From a virus, in the IMG/VR virus record IMGVR_UViG_3300030451_000173, positions 1-26,279 of that record: a DNA stretch of 26,279 bases. One strand, written 5' to 3'. The notes beneath the pieces are model-generated. The model did no database searches and was not told the DNA's origin. It saw nothing but the letters and a program-made list of their open reading frames with translations. Shown here piece by piece: positions 16,737 through 24,183 of this stretch; position 1 is the stretch's first letter; each line of letters opens with the position of its first letter. The position numbers were made by a program, and so were the translations under genes.

Positions 16737-17442
16737 TGCACAAAACATAATCAAAGAACTTGACCGTGGTATCGTAGAAAAGGGACGTAAGCAGCCAAAG
16801 CGTAAATATCTTGGCGCATCTTCTCTTGGCGATCCATGTTCACGCAAGCTCCAATACCGTTACATGAACCAAGAGGTTGATGAGGGTAAAGAATTTCCTG
16901 CACAAACTTTACGGATATTCGGACTCGGACATGTCATCGAAGATATGATGATTATGTATTTTCGTGATGCTGGCTTTGATCTGCGAACAGAAAAAGGTGG
17001 TGAGCAATTTGGTTTTGAAACTGCCAACGGTGAGGTCAAAGGCCATATTGATGGGGTTATATGTAGTGGTCCACTGCACATGAGATATCCCATGCTATGG
17101 GAATGTAAGTCAGCGTCTGAAAGAAAGTTTAATGAATTTGTTCGTAAAGGTGTAGCAGAAGCCAATCCAGTGTATGCAGCGCAAGTTGCATTGTATCAGG
17201 CATACATGGAGCTTACTGAAAACCCTTGTGTCTTTACGGTGTTAAACAAAAACACTAGCGAAATATACATAGAACTTATGCCGTTCAACGCAGAGTTGGC
17301 GCAAGCTACAAGTGATAAAGCTGTGAATATTATCAAAGCAACAAAGGCAAACGAAATGCTACCGCGTGTTGCACAGAATGATGATTATTTTATTTGCAAA
17401 TATTGTGAGTTTCGCAATACTTGCTGGTCTAAAATTGCTTGA
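16648..17442 (+). CDS. Cas4/AddB-like PD-(D/E)XK exonuclease with four-Cys Fe-S motif
   Basis: This protein is 264 aa from the preferred ATG, seven bases after AGAGGGG; ATG 16645 is also possible. The nuclease core shows GHVIED (94-99), GHIDGV (132-137) with Asp135, ECKS (152-155) with Glu152 and Lys154, and QVALYQAY (179-186, QxxxY-type motif). One Cys before the core (Cys64, in GDPCSRKLQYR) plus Cys250, Cys253 and Cys259 match the four-cysteine 4Fe-4S layout of Cas4 and AddB-type nucleases. The probable role is end resection feeding the annealing ATPase. The first 45 residues are polar and likely disordered, which fits the overlap with the previous gene. Confidence 0.9.
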   Translation: MNTLAQTLQKFTSDTEAAESASQNQTSHSDAQNIIKELDRGIVEKGRKQPKRKYLGASSLGDPCSRKLQYRYMNQEVDEGKEFPAQTLRIFGLGHVIEDMMIMYFRDAGFDLRTEKGGEQFGFETANGEVKGHIDGVICSGPLHMRYPMLWECKSASERKFNEFVRKGVAEANPVYAAQVALYQAYMELTENPCVFTVLNKNTSEIYIELMPFNAELAQATSDKAVNIIKATKANEMLPRVAQNDDYFICKYCEFRNTCWSKIA

Positions 17443-17484
17443 TCCTTCCACACTGCCAGTTCAGGTGGGTCGAGGCAAGCAAGA

Positions 17485-17538
17485 GAGGGTGAGTGAAGTT
17501 TGAGTTGGAAGTTCCCAAATCTCTGCAATCTCACCCTC
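17485..17538 (+). ncRNA. structured RNA candidate in leader of primase-helicase gene
   Basis: The 166-base gap 17443-17608 has no gene. GAGGGTGAG (17485-17493) and CTCACCCTC (17530-17538) form a perfect 9-bp stem around 36 bases. That loop holds TTGG (17505-17508) facing CCAA (17515-17518). A second, GC-rich hairpin follows at 17553-17572. This may be a leader RNA or processing structure, or a stand-alone small RNA. It is not a tRNA, since no T-loop is present. Only the pairing is directly seen. Confidence 0.4.
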
Positions 17539-17552
17539 GTTCATAAAAAGAA

Positions 17553-17572
17553 GGGGCGGTATGAGCCGCCCC
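17553..17572 (-). terminator. GC-rich hairpin, intrinsic terminator in minus orientation
   Basis: GGGGCGG (17553-17559), loop TATGAG and CCGCCCC (17566-17572) make a 7-bp GC stem. On the minus strand it is followed by TTCTTTTTATG, as in an intrinsic terminator. On the plus strand only TAGTTAAAAA follows, so plus-strand termination is doubtful and the hairpin may instead stabilise or space the mRNA. Confidence 0.5.
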
Positions 17573-17608
17573 TAGTTAAAAACAATATGCTTGACGAGGT
17601 ACAATATA

Positions 17609-19768
17609 ATGAGTGTGGTAAGGTTTGGCAATACTACATCTAGTAATAATATAGTCGAAGAAATATCTCGCCGAGTCCCAAAAGGCGAACAAATTCGTAT
17701 TCTGCAAAGCACATTCCCTGCTGGCCGCATACATGGCAAGACATTTTACATAGGTTCTGTGCTTGGTGATCCAGGTCAATCACTGAAAATAAATATTGAT
17801 ACAATGTCTCCGCATTTCATGCAGGGGCAGGATTTCAATGGTGGCATTGGTATCGGGGGCATAGTCAAGATACTGATGGAAGCCAGAGGCATGAACATGT
17901 CAGAGATAAAAGATATGTTCTCTGATTACCTTGAAAATACTGGGCCTGAAATTGTTCGTGATAATGCACCAATCGAAAACCCCATACGTCCACAATATAA
18001 CGCTAACTCACCATATGACGCAGAGTATGTATACACTAACGCAGACGGTGAGGTGCTTGTTACAGTTCGCAGATACAATGTAAAAGACATTGCTGGCAAT
18101 CCCATGCTGAACACCAAGGGTAAGCCAAAGAAAGAGTTTCGTCCGTTTGTCGAAGGCTCTCCGTACTCCAAGTTTCCTGACATAAGACCACTGTACAATA
18201 TACCTAACATACTGGCATCTGATCGTGTCGTATGGGTTGAGGGTGAGAAGTGTGCTGATGCTCTTAATCGTGCTGGATACACTGCAACATGTACAATTGG
18301 TGGGGCTGGTGCGCTAACCAAGAAGACTGCACCACAGTTTGATTTTTCTCCACTGCAAGGCAAAGAGTTAATCCTGTGGCCTGATAATGACACAGGCGGT
18401 AAGAAGCTGGCTGATCTTATTCAGGACTTGGCTCTTGCTGCTGGCGCTAGGTCTGTAACAATGCTAACGCCGCCTATGGGCAAGCCTGAAGGCTGGGATG
18501 CCGCTGACGCTCTGTCAGAGGGCTTTAACATTGAAGAGTTTGTACATACCAAAGCCAAGATAACCAGAACAAATATTAATCTGCTGGATGACTCGTTTTT
18601 GGTAAGTCGATTTGCCGGGGCTGCACCAGAGCAAAAGTTCTTAATTGATGGTACGTTTCCACTTGGTGTTCCGATCCTGTTTGCCGCAGCAGGTGATGCT
18701 GGTAAGGGCATGATGACATTGGACATGGGCATGAAGATCGCATCAGGTAAGCCTATGACAAATGCTTTCGGAGGTCTGGTTAAAGAGTTCGGTAACGTGG
18801 TCATATTTACTGCTGAAGATGATGAAGCTGAGATGCACAGACGAGTTGAGCGGCTTGATCCTTTTGAGGAGCGGCGTGGATATGCACATGATTTAAAGAT
18901 TGTATCACTGCCAAATGTGGGAGGTGTGTTTGCCGTTATGAATGAGTCGGGCGGTGAGTTTGGTACAACAGAAGAATTTGAGAAGATATACGAACAAATA
19001 TTACAAATCAGCAATCTGAAGTTGATTGTGTTTGATCCACTGGCATCCTTTGTACATGCCGATGTTAACGCCGATCCTGCGGCTGGCGCTGCTTTGACAG
19101 GTCTGCTGGCTCGTATGGCTACAGAAACAGGTGCATCTGTGTTGGTTTGTCATCATATGACAAAGATAAAGGACGATGCTGTGGTTAAAACACCAGAGCA
19201 AGCTCGTAACTTGATCAGGGGTACAACAGCCTTGGTTGATGGTGTGAGGTCATCGTTTGCTATGTGGCAGGTTGATACGGCTCGTGGCAAGAAAACATGT
19301 GAACGGTTGGGTATGCCATACCAGCGTAACAGTTGCTTTGATGGCGCTGTGGTTAAATCTAACGGACCAGCTAGTAGAAATGTTCGGCATTTTGTTCGGG
19401 ATCCGCTAACAGGTTTGCTTAATGACCGCACTGATGAGATAGCGGCAATGAATACAGGCACAGCGTTAGAAATGAAGTTAACCGCTATGTATGATTGGAT
19501 AATCGAATGTGAGAACAATGGTGTTGCTCTCACACATATGAGCGGTAACAACGGTGTTCACAAAAGATCTGAGGATGCTGACGCACCAGAAGTATTGCGC
19601 GGTGTTAGCAAGCATACATTGGAGCGATATGTTCGGGATCTGCAACAAGAGGGCCGCATAGATAAGTTTCAATTGACCGCTACAGGTGGCAGGATATGGC
19701 TTGGGTCAGTTGAAGGTCCGATGAGTCGTGGTGAATATGAAGCAGTTACTGGTAGGGATAATGTATGA
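17609..19768 (+). CDS. Toprim primase / RecA-like (RepA-type) helicase fusion
   Basis: The ATG at 17609 is preferred over upstream TTG because GAGG lies nine bases before it, giving 719 aa. A Toprim domain is visible at about 205-300: VVWVEGEKCADAL (Glu212, Lys214), WPDNDTGG (Asp259, Asp261) and GWDAADAL (295-302). A RecA-like ATPase domain follows: PILFAAAGDAGKGMM (355-369) as Walker A, FTAEDDEAEM, and LKLIVFDPLASF with Asp476 as Walker B. The Walker A Ser/Thr is replaced by Gly. The C-terminus (about 610-700) resembles a winged helix. No zinc-binding N-terminus is seen. It probably primes and unwinds at the phage fork. Confidence 0.88.
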   Translation: MSVVRFGNTTSSNNIVEEISRRVPKGEQIRILQSTFPAGRIHGKTFYIGSVLGDPGQSLKINIDTMSPHFMQGQDFNGGIGIGGIVKILMEARGMNMSEIKDMFSDYLENTGPEIVRDNAPIENPIRPQYNANSPYDAEYVYTNADGEVLVTVRRYNVKDIAGNPMLNTKGKPKKEFRPFVEGSPYSKFPDIRPLYNIPNILASDRVVWVEGEKCADALNRAGYTATCTIGGAGALTKKTAPQFDFSPLQGKELILWPDNDTGGKKLADLIQDLALAAGARSVTMLTPPMGKPEGWDAADALSEGFNIEEFVHTKAKITRTNINLLDDSFLVSRFAGAAPEQKFLIDGTFPLGVPILFAAAGDAGKGMMTLDMGMKIASGKPMTNAFGGLVKEFGNVVIFTAEDDEAEMHRRVERLDPFEERRGYAHDLKIVSLPNVGGVFAVMNESGGEFGTTEEFEKIYEQILQISNLKLIVFDPLASFVHADVNADPAAGAALTGLLARMATETGASVLVCHHMTKIKDDAVVKTPEQARNLIRGTTALVDGVRSSFAMWQVDTARGKKTCERLGMPYQRNSCFDGAVVKSNGPASRNVRHFVRDPLTGLLNDRTDEIAAMNTGTALEMKLTAMYDWIIECENNGVALTHMSGNNGVHKRSEDADAPEVLRGVSKHTLERYVRDLQQEGRIDKFQLTATGGRIWLGSVEGPMSRGEYEAVTGRDNV

Positions 19769-19956
19769 TCAAGAACGGTGATGGCAGTTTAGCTCGTTTG
19801 GTTGCAGATGGTTTGTGTCCTAGATGTCACACAGCCATGCCACCAGTTGAGGTGCATGGGCATTACCAATGTTCGGTATGTAAAATGGTTATATCAGATT
19901 GTTGTCAGGGAGAGAGGGCAGATAATGAAAAGGGCAGAGGTGCTGGAGACAGCTAA
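19765..19956 (+). CDS. small zinc-ribbon protein
   Basis: This 63-aa protein overlaps the primase-helicase stop by four bases (ATGA). It contains CPRC (Cys18, Cys21) and CSVC (Cys36, Cys39), a two-knuckle zinc ribbon, plus a Cys pair at 46-47 in ISDCCQGE. Such small phage zinc ribbons often follow replication genes. The last 32 bases overlap the next gene. The function is unknown; it may bind nucleic acid or act as an adaptor. Confidence 0.78.
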   Translation: MIKNGDGSLARLVADGLCPRCHTAMPPVEVHGHYQCSVCKMVISDCCQGERADNEKGRGAGDS

Positions 19957-20188
19957 ACAATATGTGACGAAAGACCGGGCAGCAGACCACGGAGCTATGG
20001 AGGACAATTTTAGGACGATTGCCAGTTATTGGTCACTGCATCTAGGGGTCGATATTACTCCGGGCGATGTTGGCGTGATGATGAGTTTGTTGAAAATTGC
20101 TCGTATTAAAAGTAACGTGAAGCATGAGGACAATTATATTGACGGTTGCGGTTATTTAGCTTGCGCGGCAGAGTGTGAAGATGAGTGA
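19925..20188 (+). CDS. DUF6378-like small helical protein (NTP-pyrophosphatase-like?)
   Basis: The ATG at 19925 follows GAGAGGG at good spacing, giving 87 aa. The pattern DHGAMEDNFRTIASYW (21-36), DITPGDVGVMMSLLKIARIKS (43-63), then EDNYIDGCGYLACAAE (68-83) matches a phage domain family I know as DUF6378. It resembles all-alpha MazG/dUTPase-type NTP pyrophosphatases in its conserved Glu, Asp and Asn residues. It may adjust the nucleotide pool. The enzymatic role is inference. Confidence 0.78.
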   Translation: MKRAEVLETAKQYVTKDRAADHGAMEDNFRTIASYWSLHLGVDITPGDVGVMMSLLKIARIKSNVKHEDNYIDGCGYLACAAECEDE

Positions 20189-20450
20189 TAAAAATCGAAC
20201 AAGTTATGAATGTAAGATTTTAGAGAACGTCTCTGATGGCAGTAGGCGTGGTAAAGCATCCATGGCAAACATGGATAGAAACTATAGAGACTGGATTCAA
20301 TCTAATAAGCTGGCTTGGGATACAGCCAATGCAAATATCCCAGATGATGCCTTTGCCGACAACGTGCCAGATGACATTGATCAACATGGCACAGTGTCTA
20401 AACAAGTCACACATATTTGGACTGATCATCATTTAAATGAAATAGTGTGA
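20181..20450 (+). CDS. hypothetical phage protein
   Basis: The ATG at 20181 overlaps the previous stop by eight bases and gives 89 aa. The protein is polar and acidic (NANIPDDAFADNVPDDID), with a central NYRDWIQSNKLAWDTAN segment that looks helical. I do not recognise it. It is the last gene of the run that begins at 17609; a promoter starts twelve bases after its stop. Confidence 0.6.
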   Translation: MSDKNRTSYECKILENVSDGSRRGKASMANMDRNYRDWIQSNKLAWDTANANIPDDAFADNVPDDIDQHGTVSKQVTHIWTDHHLNEIV

Positions 20451-20461
20451 TATTTTTGTGC

Positions 20462-20490
20462 TTGACTTTATGCAAACATTGCTATATAAT
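20462..20490 (+). promoter_or_regulatory. promoter P2 with palindromic spacer
   Basis: TTGACT (20462-20467), a 17-base spacer and perfect TATAAT (20485-20490) make a strong sigma70-type promoter for the gene at 20544. The spacer holds GCAAACATTGC (20472-20482), nearly the GCAAT-N-ATTGC palindrome seen in two other promoters here. Confidence 0.82.
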
Positions 20491-20543
20491 GTATTTATAA
20501 GATGAAGAGATTAAGTTTTTTTCACTCGCCATAGGAGGTTCTC

Positions 20544-20876
20544 ATGGCTAATAACTCCCGCAGCATCGTTAATGATGCTTATAAGTTTGATGAGTTGATG
20601 TATCAACTTGAACACATTGATATGGTCGATGGCTGTATTGAAAGTGTAGAAACCGCTCCTGATGAGTGGATTATAAAAGAGGCTCTATATAAATGGGCTT
20701 TGTTTCACGACTCAGGAACCTTGTATTGGGAGCAAGGTCATTACAGTGACAATCCAGATGATAAAAAGTTTTATCGTGATTGTATTAAACAAGCGAAAGC
20801 TTTTTTGAAAAAGCACTGCCCAGAGGCTTTGGGAAATCCTAATCTATACTGGGATAGGATTCGTGAAGGGGCATAA
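20544..20876 (+). CDS. hypothetical protein in autonomous promoter-terminator unit
   Basis: This 110-aa protein has a strong AGGAGG site five bases before ATG (20533-20538). The sequence is rich in Asp, Tyr and Trp and mostly helical (YKFDELMYQLEHID, WIIKEALYKWALFHD, YRDCIKQAKAFLKKHC). No family is recognised. It has its own strong promoter upstream, and a terminator hairpin overlaps its last codons, so it is a self-contained expression unit resembling a moron. Confidence 0.75.
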   Translation: MANNSRSIVNDAYKFDELMYQLEHIDMVDGCIESVETAPDEWIIKEALYKWALFHDSGTLYWEQGHYSDNPDDKKFYRDCIKQAKAFLKKHCPEALGNPNLYWDRIREGA

Positions 20877-20896
20877 GCCCCTTTACTTTTTTTTAT
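20866..20896 (+). terminator. intrinsic terminator enclosing a stop codon
   Basis: AAGGGGC (20866-20872), loop ATAA and GCCCCTT (20877-20883) are followed by a long T-rich run. The gene's TAA stop lies mostly in the loop. Confidence 0.9.
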
Positions 20897-21047
20897 TTTT
20901 TTTCTTCCCGGAACGTCAATAATAAAAATTGTTATGATATTGTTAAATAATCAACAAGGTTTATTGGGACAAAAACATTATAACAATAAATGTTGTGATA
21001 TTAATAAGTGATAAACAACAAAGGCCATAGGCCAGAAAGATAAAACA
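20897..21047 (+). other. AT-rich intergenic region with short repeats
   Basis: This stretch holds no gene. TGTTATGATATTGTTAA (20930-20946) and TGTTGTGATATTAATAA (20991-21007) are imperfect direct repeats. ATTGTTAT (20928-20935) is inverted as ATAACAAT (20980-20987). GGCCATAGGCC lies shortly before the next gene. It must contain the promoter for 21048, but no -35/-10 pair is convincing. Confidence 0.35.
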
Positions 21048-21494
21048 ATGCTTGAATTAGTACAGCCAGCAACAGACACAATGTTACGCATTCCACAATA
21101 TCCAGAGCCAGCAGCAGATGGTTTAGATGTTATGAAAGACGGCTATATGCTCAGAAAGTTTATTGAAAATGCCGCACATCAAGCAAAGGTAATGCCGCAT
21201 CAATTAGACGAAGAAGATGATGTGTATTTAAAGTCTTATCATAGATTTATGCGGAATCAGTTTCATCTCACTGATATTGAAATTGTCCGTGATAAAATTC
21301 TTGATGGGCTTATTGCCAATAAGAAAATCCATAATGATGCTTTGAATCAATTATATCAAGATCGCATATGGGCTTTTGATGAACATGCAGACGCTATTAA
21401 TCAATGTATAGACGTGGTAGAAGAAAATAAAAGCAGGGTGTCAACATTACATCAGGAAGTTAAAGTTGCCATGGGAGATTTAATAAAAAATTAA
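21048..21494 (+). CDS. hypothetical helical protein
   Basis: This 148-aa protein has only a weak AGAAAGA ribosome site. The sequence is acidic and mainly helical: MLRKFIENAAHQAKVMPHQL, YLKSYHRFMRNQFHLTD, then a long C-terminal helix, INQCIDVVEENKSRVSTLHQ, likely coiled coil. No family is recognised. It lies between two terminators, so it is transcribed alone. Confidence 0.7.
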   Translation: MLELVQPATDTMLRIPQYPEPAADGLDVMKDGYMLRKFIENAAHQAKVMPHQLDEEDDVYLKSYHRFMRNQFHLTDIEIVRDKILDGLIANKKIHNDALNQLYQDRIWAFDEHADAINQCIDVVEENKSRVSTLHQEVKVAMGDLIKN

Positions 21495-21496
21495 TT

Positions 21497-21522
21497 AAAA
21501 GGGGCGAAAGCCCCTTTTTTTT
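21497..21522 (+). terminator. intrinsic terminator, GGGGC-GAAA-GCCCC
   Basis: AAAAGGGGC, a GAAA tetraloop (21506-21509) and GCCCC are followed by eight T. This is a textbook intrinsic terminator. It directly abuts the next promoter at 21524. Confidence 0.93.
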
Positions 21523-21523
21523 G

Positions 21524-21552
21524 TTGACAAGTATGCAATCACTTCTTATATC
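21524..21552 (+). promoter_or_regulatory. promoter P3
   Basis: TTGACA (21524-21529), a 17-base spacer and TATATC (21547-21552) form the promoter. The spacer has ATGCAATCACTTC, which keeps one half of the GCAAT-N-ATTGC element. It precedes the ATG at 21584 and rules out an upstream TTG start at 21521. Confidence 0.78.
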
Positions 21553-21583
21553 TGTTATCAGGCACTATCACTGGAGGGTAAAA

Positions 21584-21766
21584 ATGAGTAGATCAACAGA
21601 TTATTTGGAGGTACAGGCGCTGCTTAATCAGACGATTAACGCCGTGCATGATTTAGTTACAAGCGATGCCACCGAAGCTGAAGCTGAGTTGTTACTTGGT
21701 GCGGCTGGTGGATTGCAAGAAGCACAGTCAATGTTAATCAAGGCAAGATTGAGGGTGGAACAATGA
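21584..21766 (+). CDS. small helical protein, unknown function
   Basis: This 60-aa protein starts at the ATG that follows GGAGGG and lies downstream of promoter P3. The sequence is one or two helices (LEVQALLNQTINAVHDLV, then EAEAELLLGAAGGLQEAQSM). The stop overlaps the next ATG by four bases. The family is unknown. Confidence 0.7.
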   Translation: MSRSTDYLEVQALLNQTINAVHDLVTSDATEAEAELLLGAAGGLQEAQSMLIKARLRVEQ

Positions 21767-22149
21767 AAATGCCAAAATATGAAAAGAATTGCTACACATT
21801 ATCAGTGGCAATGACATGCGGCAGCGATGGTTATTCTAAGTTAAAAAAGCTGGATGAGTCTTTCGTAGGAACGAATAGCTACATGGGAATAGCTTATTTT
21901 TGGGATCATGAAGTTAAGCATACCATGCGAGATATGACACCAAAGTTTCGTAAGATTATTCACGATGCTTTGATCTTAAATGACATACAGCCAAAGAATG
22001 ATGGGTTTGGCGGCAAGTATTTTGAAACAACAGATGATGTTTATAGAATTATAAATGCTGTTCTGAAAAAGTATAAGCCAACAGATTGGGAGTATTATTC
22101 ATTCCGTGAGCCTTTCTATTATCATTATAGGAGAGCGTCCAATGGCTAA
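21763..22149 (+). CDS. hypothetical protein
   Basis: This 128-aa protein starts at an ATGA overlap with the previous gene. Features are MTCGSDGYSKLKKLDESFVG, an aromatic-rich middle (YMGIAYFWDHEV) and a Tyr-rich C-terminus (YYSFREPFYYHYRR). No family is recognised. Its 3' end overlaps the next gene by eight bases. Confidence 0.68.
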   Translation: MKMPKYEKNCYTLSVAMTCGSDGYSKLKKLDESFVGTNSYMGIAYFWDHEVKHTMRDMTPKFRKIIHDALILNDIQPKNDGFGGKYFETTDDVYRIINAVLKKYKPTDWEYYSFREPFYYHYRRASNG

Positions 22150-23536
22150 AAAGAAAGGACGCAGTGGACAACATGGCACTAGGATGAGCATGAACAGGTA
22201 TCTCAAAAAGAATGAACATGAACGCTCAAAGCACATGGGAAAAGGCATACCACTTGATATTAATCATCACGATCTTTCAACTGGATATGTTTCAGATCTA
22301 AGCTGGGATAATGTTGAGCGTTCAGATCTAAGCTGGGATGGCGTTGAGCGTATGGCTGATGACATGAAAAAACGCAAATTAGGCAGGGATAGCCAAGGGG
22401 TTCGTTACTGGGAGGATAACGGACCTACCCTGTCTAATACCCTGTTAGCGGCTCTTGCAGAGCCAAAGAGAGGTCTTATTGGATATAAGGGCGGTAAGTA
22501 TGCTGAAGCCATGAGGCGCAACGTGCAATCTCAAATCGCTACGGCGCAAAAGTTCGTGGTCAGTAATAGTCTTGTAGAGCATGCTTTTCTCGCATCTATG
22601 GCTAGGCCAAAGCATCTGCTTGAGATGTTACAGCGTGGCATACCACCATTTAACAATCTTTGGATTGAGTGGGATGAGAATTTTCGTAGAGACATTGTTA
22701 TCCGTGAGATGGATAAGTTAGACATTGATGCTAGTAGCGAAGAGGGATTGAATCATATTGGCTATCATATTCAAATGATCAACGACAAATTTATGTATAC
22801 GAATTATTTCACCACTCATGATGAAAAGAGGGTGTATGCACCGCCGATAGCGTTTCATATGTCAAACGATGGGATTATATCTAACGATGATCCAAATCAA
22901 GATCATCAGGCGTTTTTGGCAGATATTGCAATGACAGGCACGGCTTTGATAGGGTCTTGGTATAGAGATATGCACTGGCGTATGTCTGAGAACAAACTCA
23001 AATACACTGACTCAGATACTCCGCTGTCAAAAGAAGATTTTGAAATGTCTGTTTTGATTGGCTCTTTCGCACAAATGCAAAGCGCGTCTATGCATTGGTT
23101 GGTTTCGCAACAAAATTTTGCACAAGGTTGGACAGCCAAAGAAATGGCAGAATTAAAAGCCAGATCATTAGCGTCACAAGCTGGTGATGGTCGCTTTTTA
23201 ATCGCGTTGTTAGGTTTGCTTAACTATGACCTTGTTGTGCATGAAACAACAACGCCGCCCAAAAAGGTTGACCATGTTCGATTTGGGCGTGTGGTTCCAA
23301 AGAATGAATATAAGGTGGTGACTATTCAGTTACCAAAGCCGCGTGGTAAGCGCATCTATGAACAGATGTTCACAGGGCATGGTAGCCCAAAGAAGGAGCA
23401 TTGGCGGCGTGGACATTGGCGCACATTGAAGGACAAGTTTGGCAGGATTAAGAAGCGTGTGTGGATTGGTGAGATGAAGGTTGGCAACCCAGAGTTGGGT
23501 ACGATTGTCCATGATTACAAACTAGAGGGCAAGTGA
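22142..23536 (+). CDS. unknown phage protein with C-terminal RRGHWR...VWI motif
   Basis: The start at 22142 follows TAGGAGAG at proper spacing, giving 464 aa. The N-terminus is basic (AKKKGRSGQHGTR). Residues 51-70 are a tandem ten-residue duplication (SDLSWDNVER, SDLSWDGVER). The middle is helical. The C-terminus has RRGHWRTL (422-429), KKRVWIGEMKVG (438-449), then GTIVHDYKLE. Similar C-termini occur in many uncharacterised phage proteins; the function is unknown. The same RRGH-x-R...VW pattern recurs in the gene at 24180. Confidence 0.75.
   Translation: MAKKKGRSGQHGTRMSMNRYLKKNEHERSKHMGKGIPLDINHHDLSTGYVSDLSWDNVERSDLSWDGVERMADDMKKRKLGRDSQGVRYWEDNGPTLSNTLLAALAEPKRGLIGYKGGKYAEAMRRNVQSQIATAQKFVVSNSLVEHAFLASMARPKHLLEMLQRGIPPFNNLWIEWDENFRRDIVIREMDKLDIDASSEEGLNHIGYHIQMINDKFMYTNYFTTHDEKRVYAPPIAFHMSNDGIISNDDPNQDHQAFLADIAMTGTALIGSWYRDMHWRMSENKLKYTDSDTPLSKEDFEMSVLIGSFAQMQSASMHWLVSQQNFAQGWTAKEMAELKARSLASQAGDGRFLIALLGLLNYDLVVHETTTPPKKVDHVRFGRVVPKNEYKVVTIQLPKPRGKRIYEQMFTGHGSPKKEHWRRGHWRTLKDKFGRIKKRVWIGEMKVGNPELGTIVHDYKLEGK
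22291..22350 (+). repeat. 30-bp in-frame tandem duplication
   Basis: Two adjacent 30-base units (22291-22320, 22321-22350), starting TTCAGATCTAAGCTGGGAT, match at 27 of 30 positions. The differences cluster in one AAT/GGC codon-sized patch. They encode a ten-residue tandem repeat inside the 464-aa protein, probably a recent duplication. Confidence 0.9.
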
Positions 23537-24183
23537 TGAGCGGATTTGAAGCGTTGCAACAAGTGAAAGATAACATGTTGAAGCCAATCTACGAAAAGCG
23601 GCGGCATTTGGGCTGCGAGTTTTGTGGAACGACTTTTCACGGTTACTATCAAAATACTGGTTATCAGTCAGATAAAGTGCCAAACGGCAAAAAGTCACCA
23701 CATCCCACAAAGCAAGGGTATTCAATCATTCACACATATGATGACGTTTTTTATCCTGATTGCCCTACTTGTGACATTGCCGCTGGGGTTAGAAACGCTG
23801 ATGATGCCGTTGCTATCTATGAGCATGAGCAAGAAAAAAAGCGAAAGAATAAAGCGGCTGCTGAAAAACGTAAGGCAACGAGAGAGCGCAAGATAACGGA
23901 GTACTGGGATAGGGTCAGACATGTTAGAGCAAATCCACATGATGCAACGATAGAGGAGTTGCATAGCTTTAACTTTGTGCAAGCCTTGCTTGGTATGCCT
24001 TATTATGGTGGGTATGATAACAGAGAGAAGCCTTGTTGGGAGCAAGGGCAGAATGGTCGTTATGAAGTAAAGTTTAACTATGTTGATAAAGGCACCAGCA
24101 GATCAGGAAAAACGCATTATACTAGGCAATGGTTTGACATTACCGATACAGATACAGGTGAAAGCTGGGAGGCAAAAAGATGA
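23536..24183 (+). CDS. zinc-finger/coiled-coil protein, unknown function
   Basis: The ATG at 23536 overlaps the preceding TGA by one base and gives 215 aa. Two CxxC knuckles, CEFC (27-30) and CPTC (76-79), probably bind one zinc ion around a Lys/Tyr-rich insert. A very charged helix follows (EHEQEKKRKNKAAAEKRKA), then a beta-like C-terminus with TDTDTGESWEAK. The arrangement is HNH-adjacent in flavour, but I see no His-Asn-His catalytic set, so no nuclease is claimed. Its end overlaps the next gene by four bases. Confidence 0.72.
   Translation: MSGFEALQQVKDNMLKPIYEKRRHLGCEFCGTTFHGYYQNTGYQSDKVPNGKKSPHPTKQGYSIIHTYDDVFYPDCPTCDIAAGVRNADDAVAIYEHEQEKKRKNKAAAEKRKATRERKITEYWDRVRHVRANPHDATIEELHSFNFVQALLGMPYYGGYDNREKPCWEQGQNGRYEVKFNYVDKGTSRSGKTHYTRQWFDITDTDTGESWEAKR

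Noticed and set aside
17443-17590. tRNA gene in the structured gap
   Set aside because: No T-loop GGTTCGA-type sequence or acceptor pairing on either strand.
17591-17610. TTGACG and TATAAT near the primase-helicase start as a promoter
   Set aside because: Only eight bases separate them and TATAAT overlaps the start codon; no -35 lies at the right distance.
18421-19014. A 197-aa minus-strand open frame inside the primase-helicase gene
   Set aside because: The opposite strand encodes recognised Walker and Toprim-linked regions; the antisense frame shows no domain.
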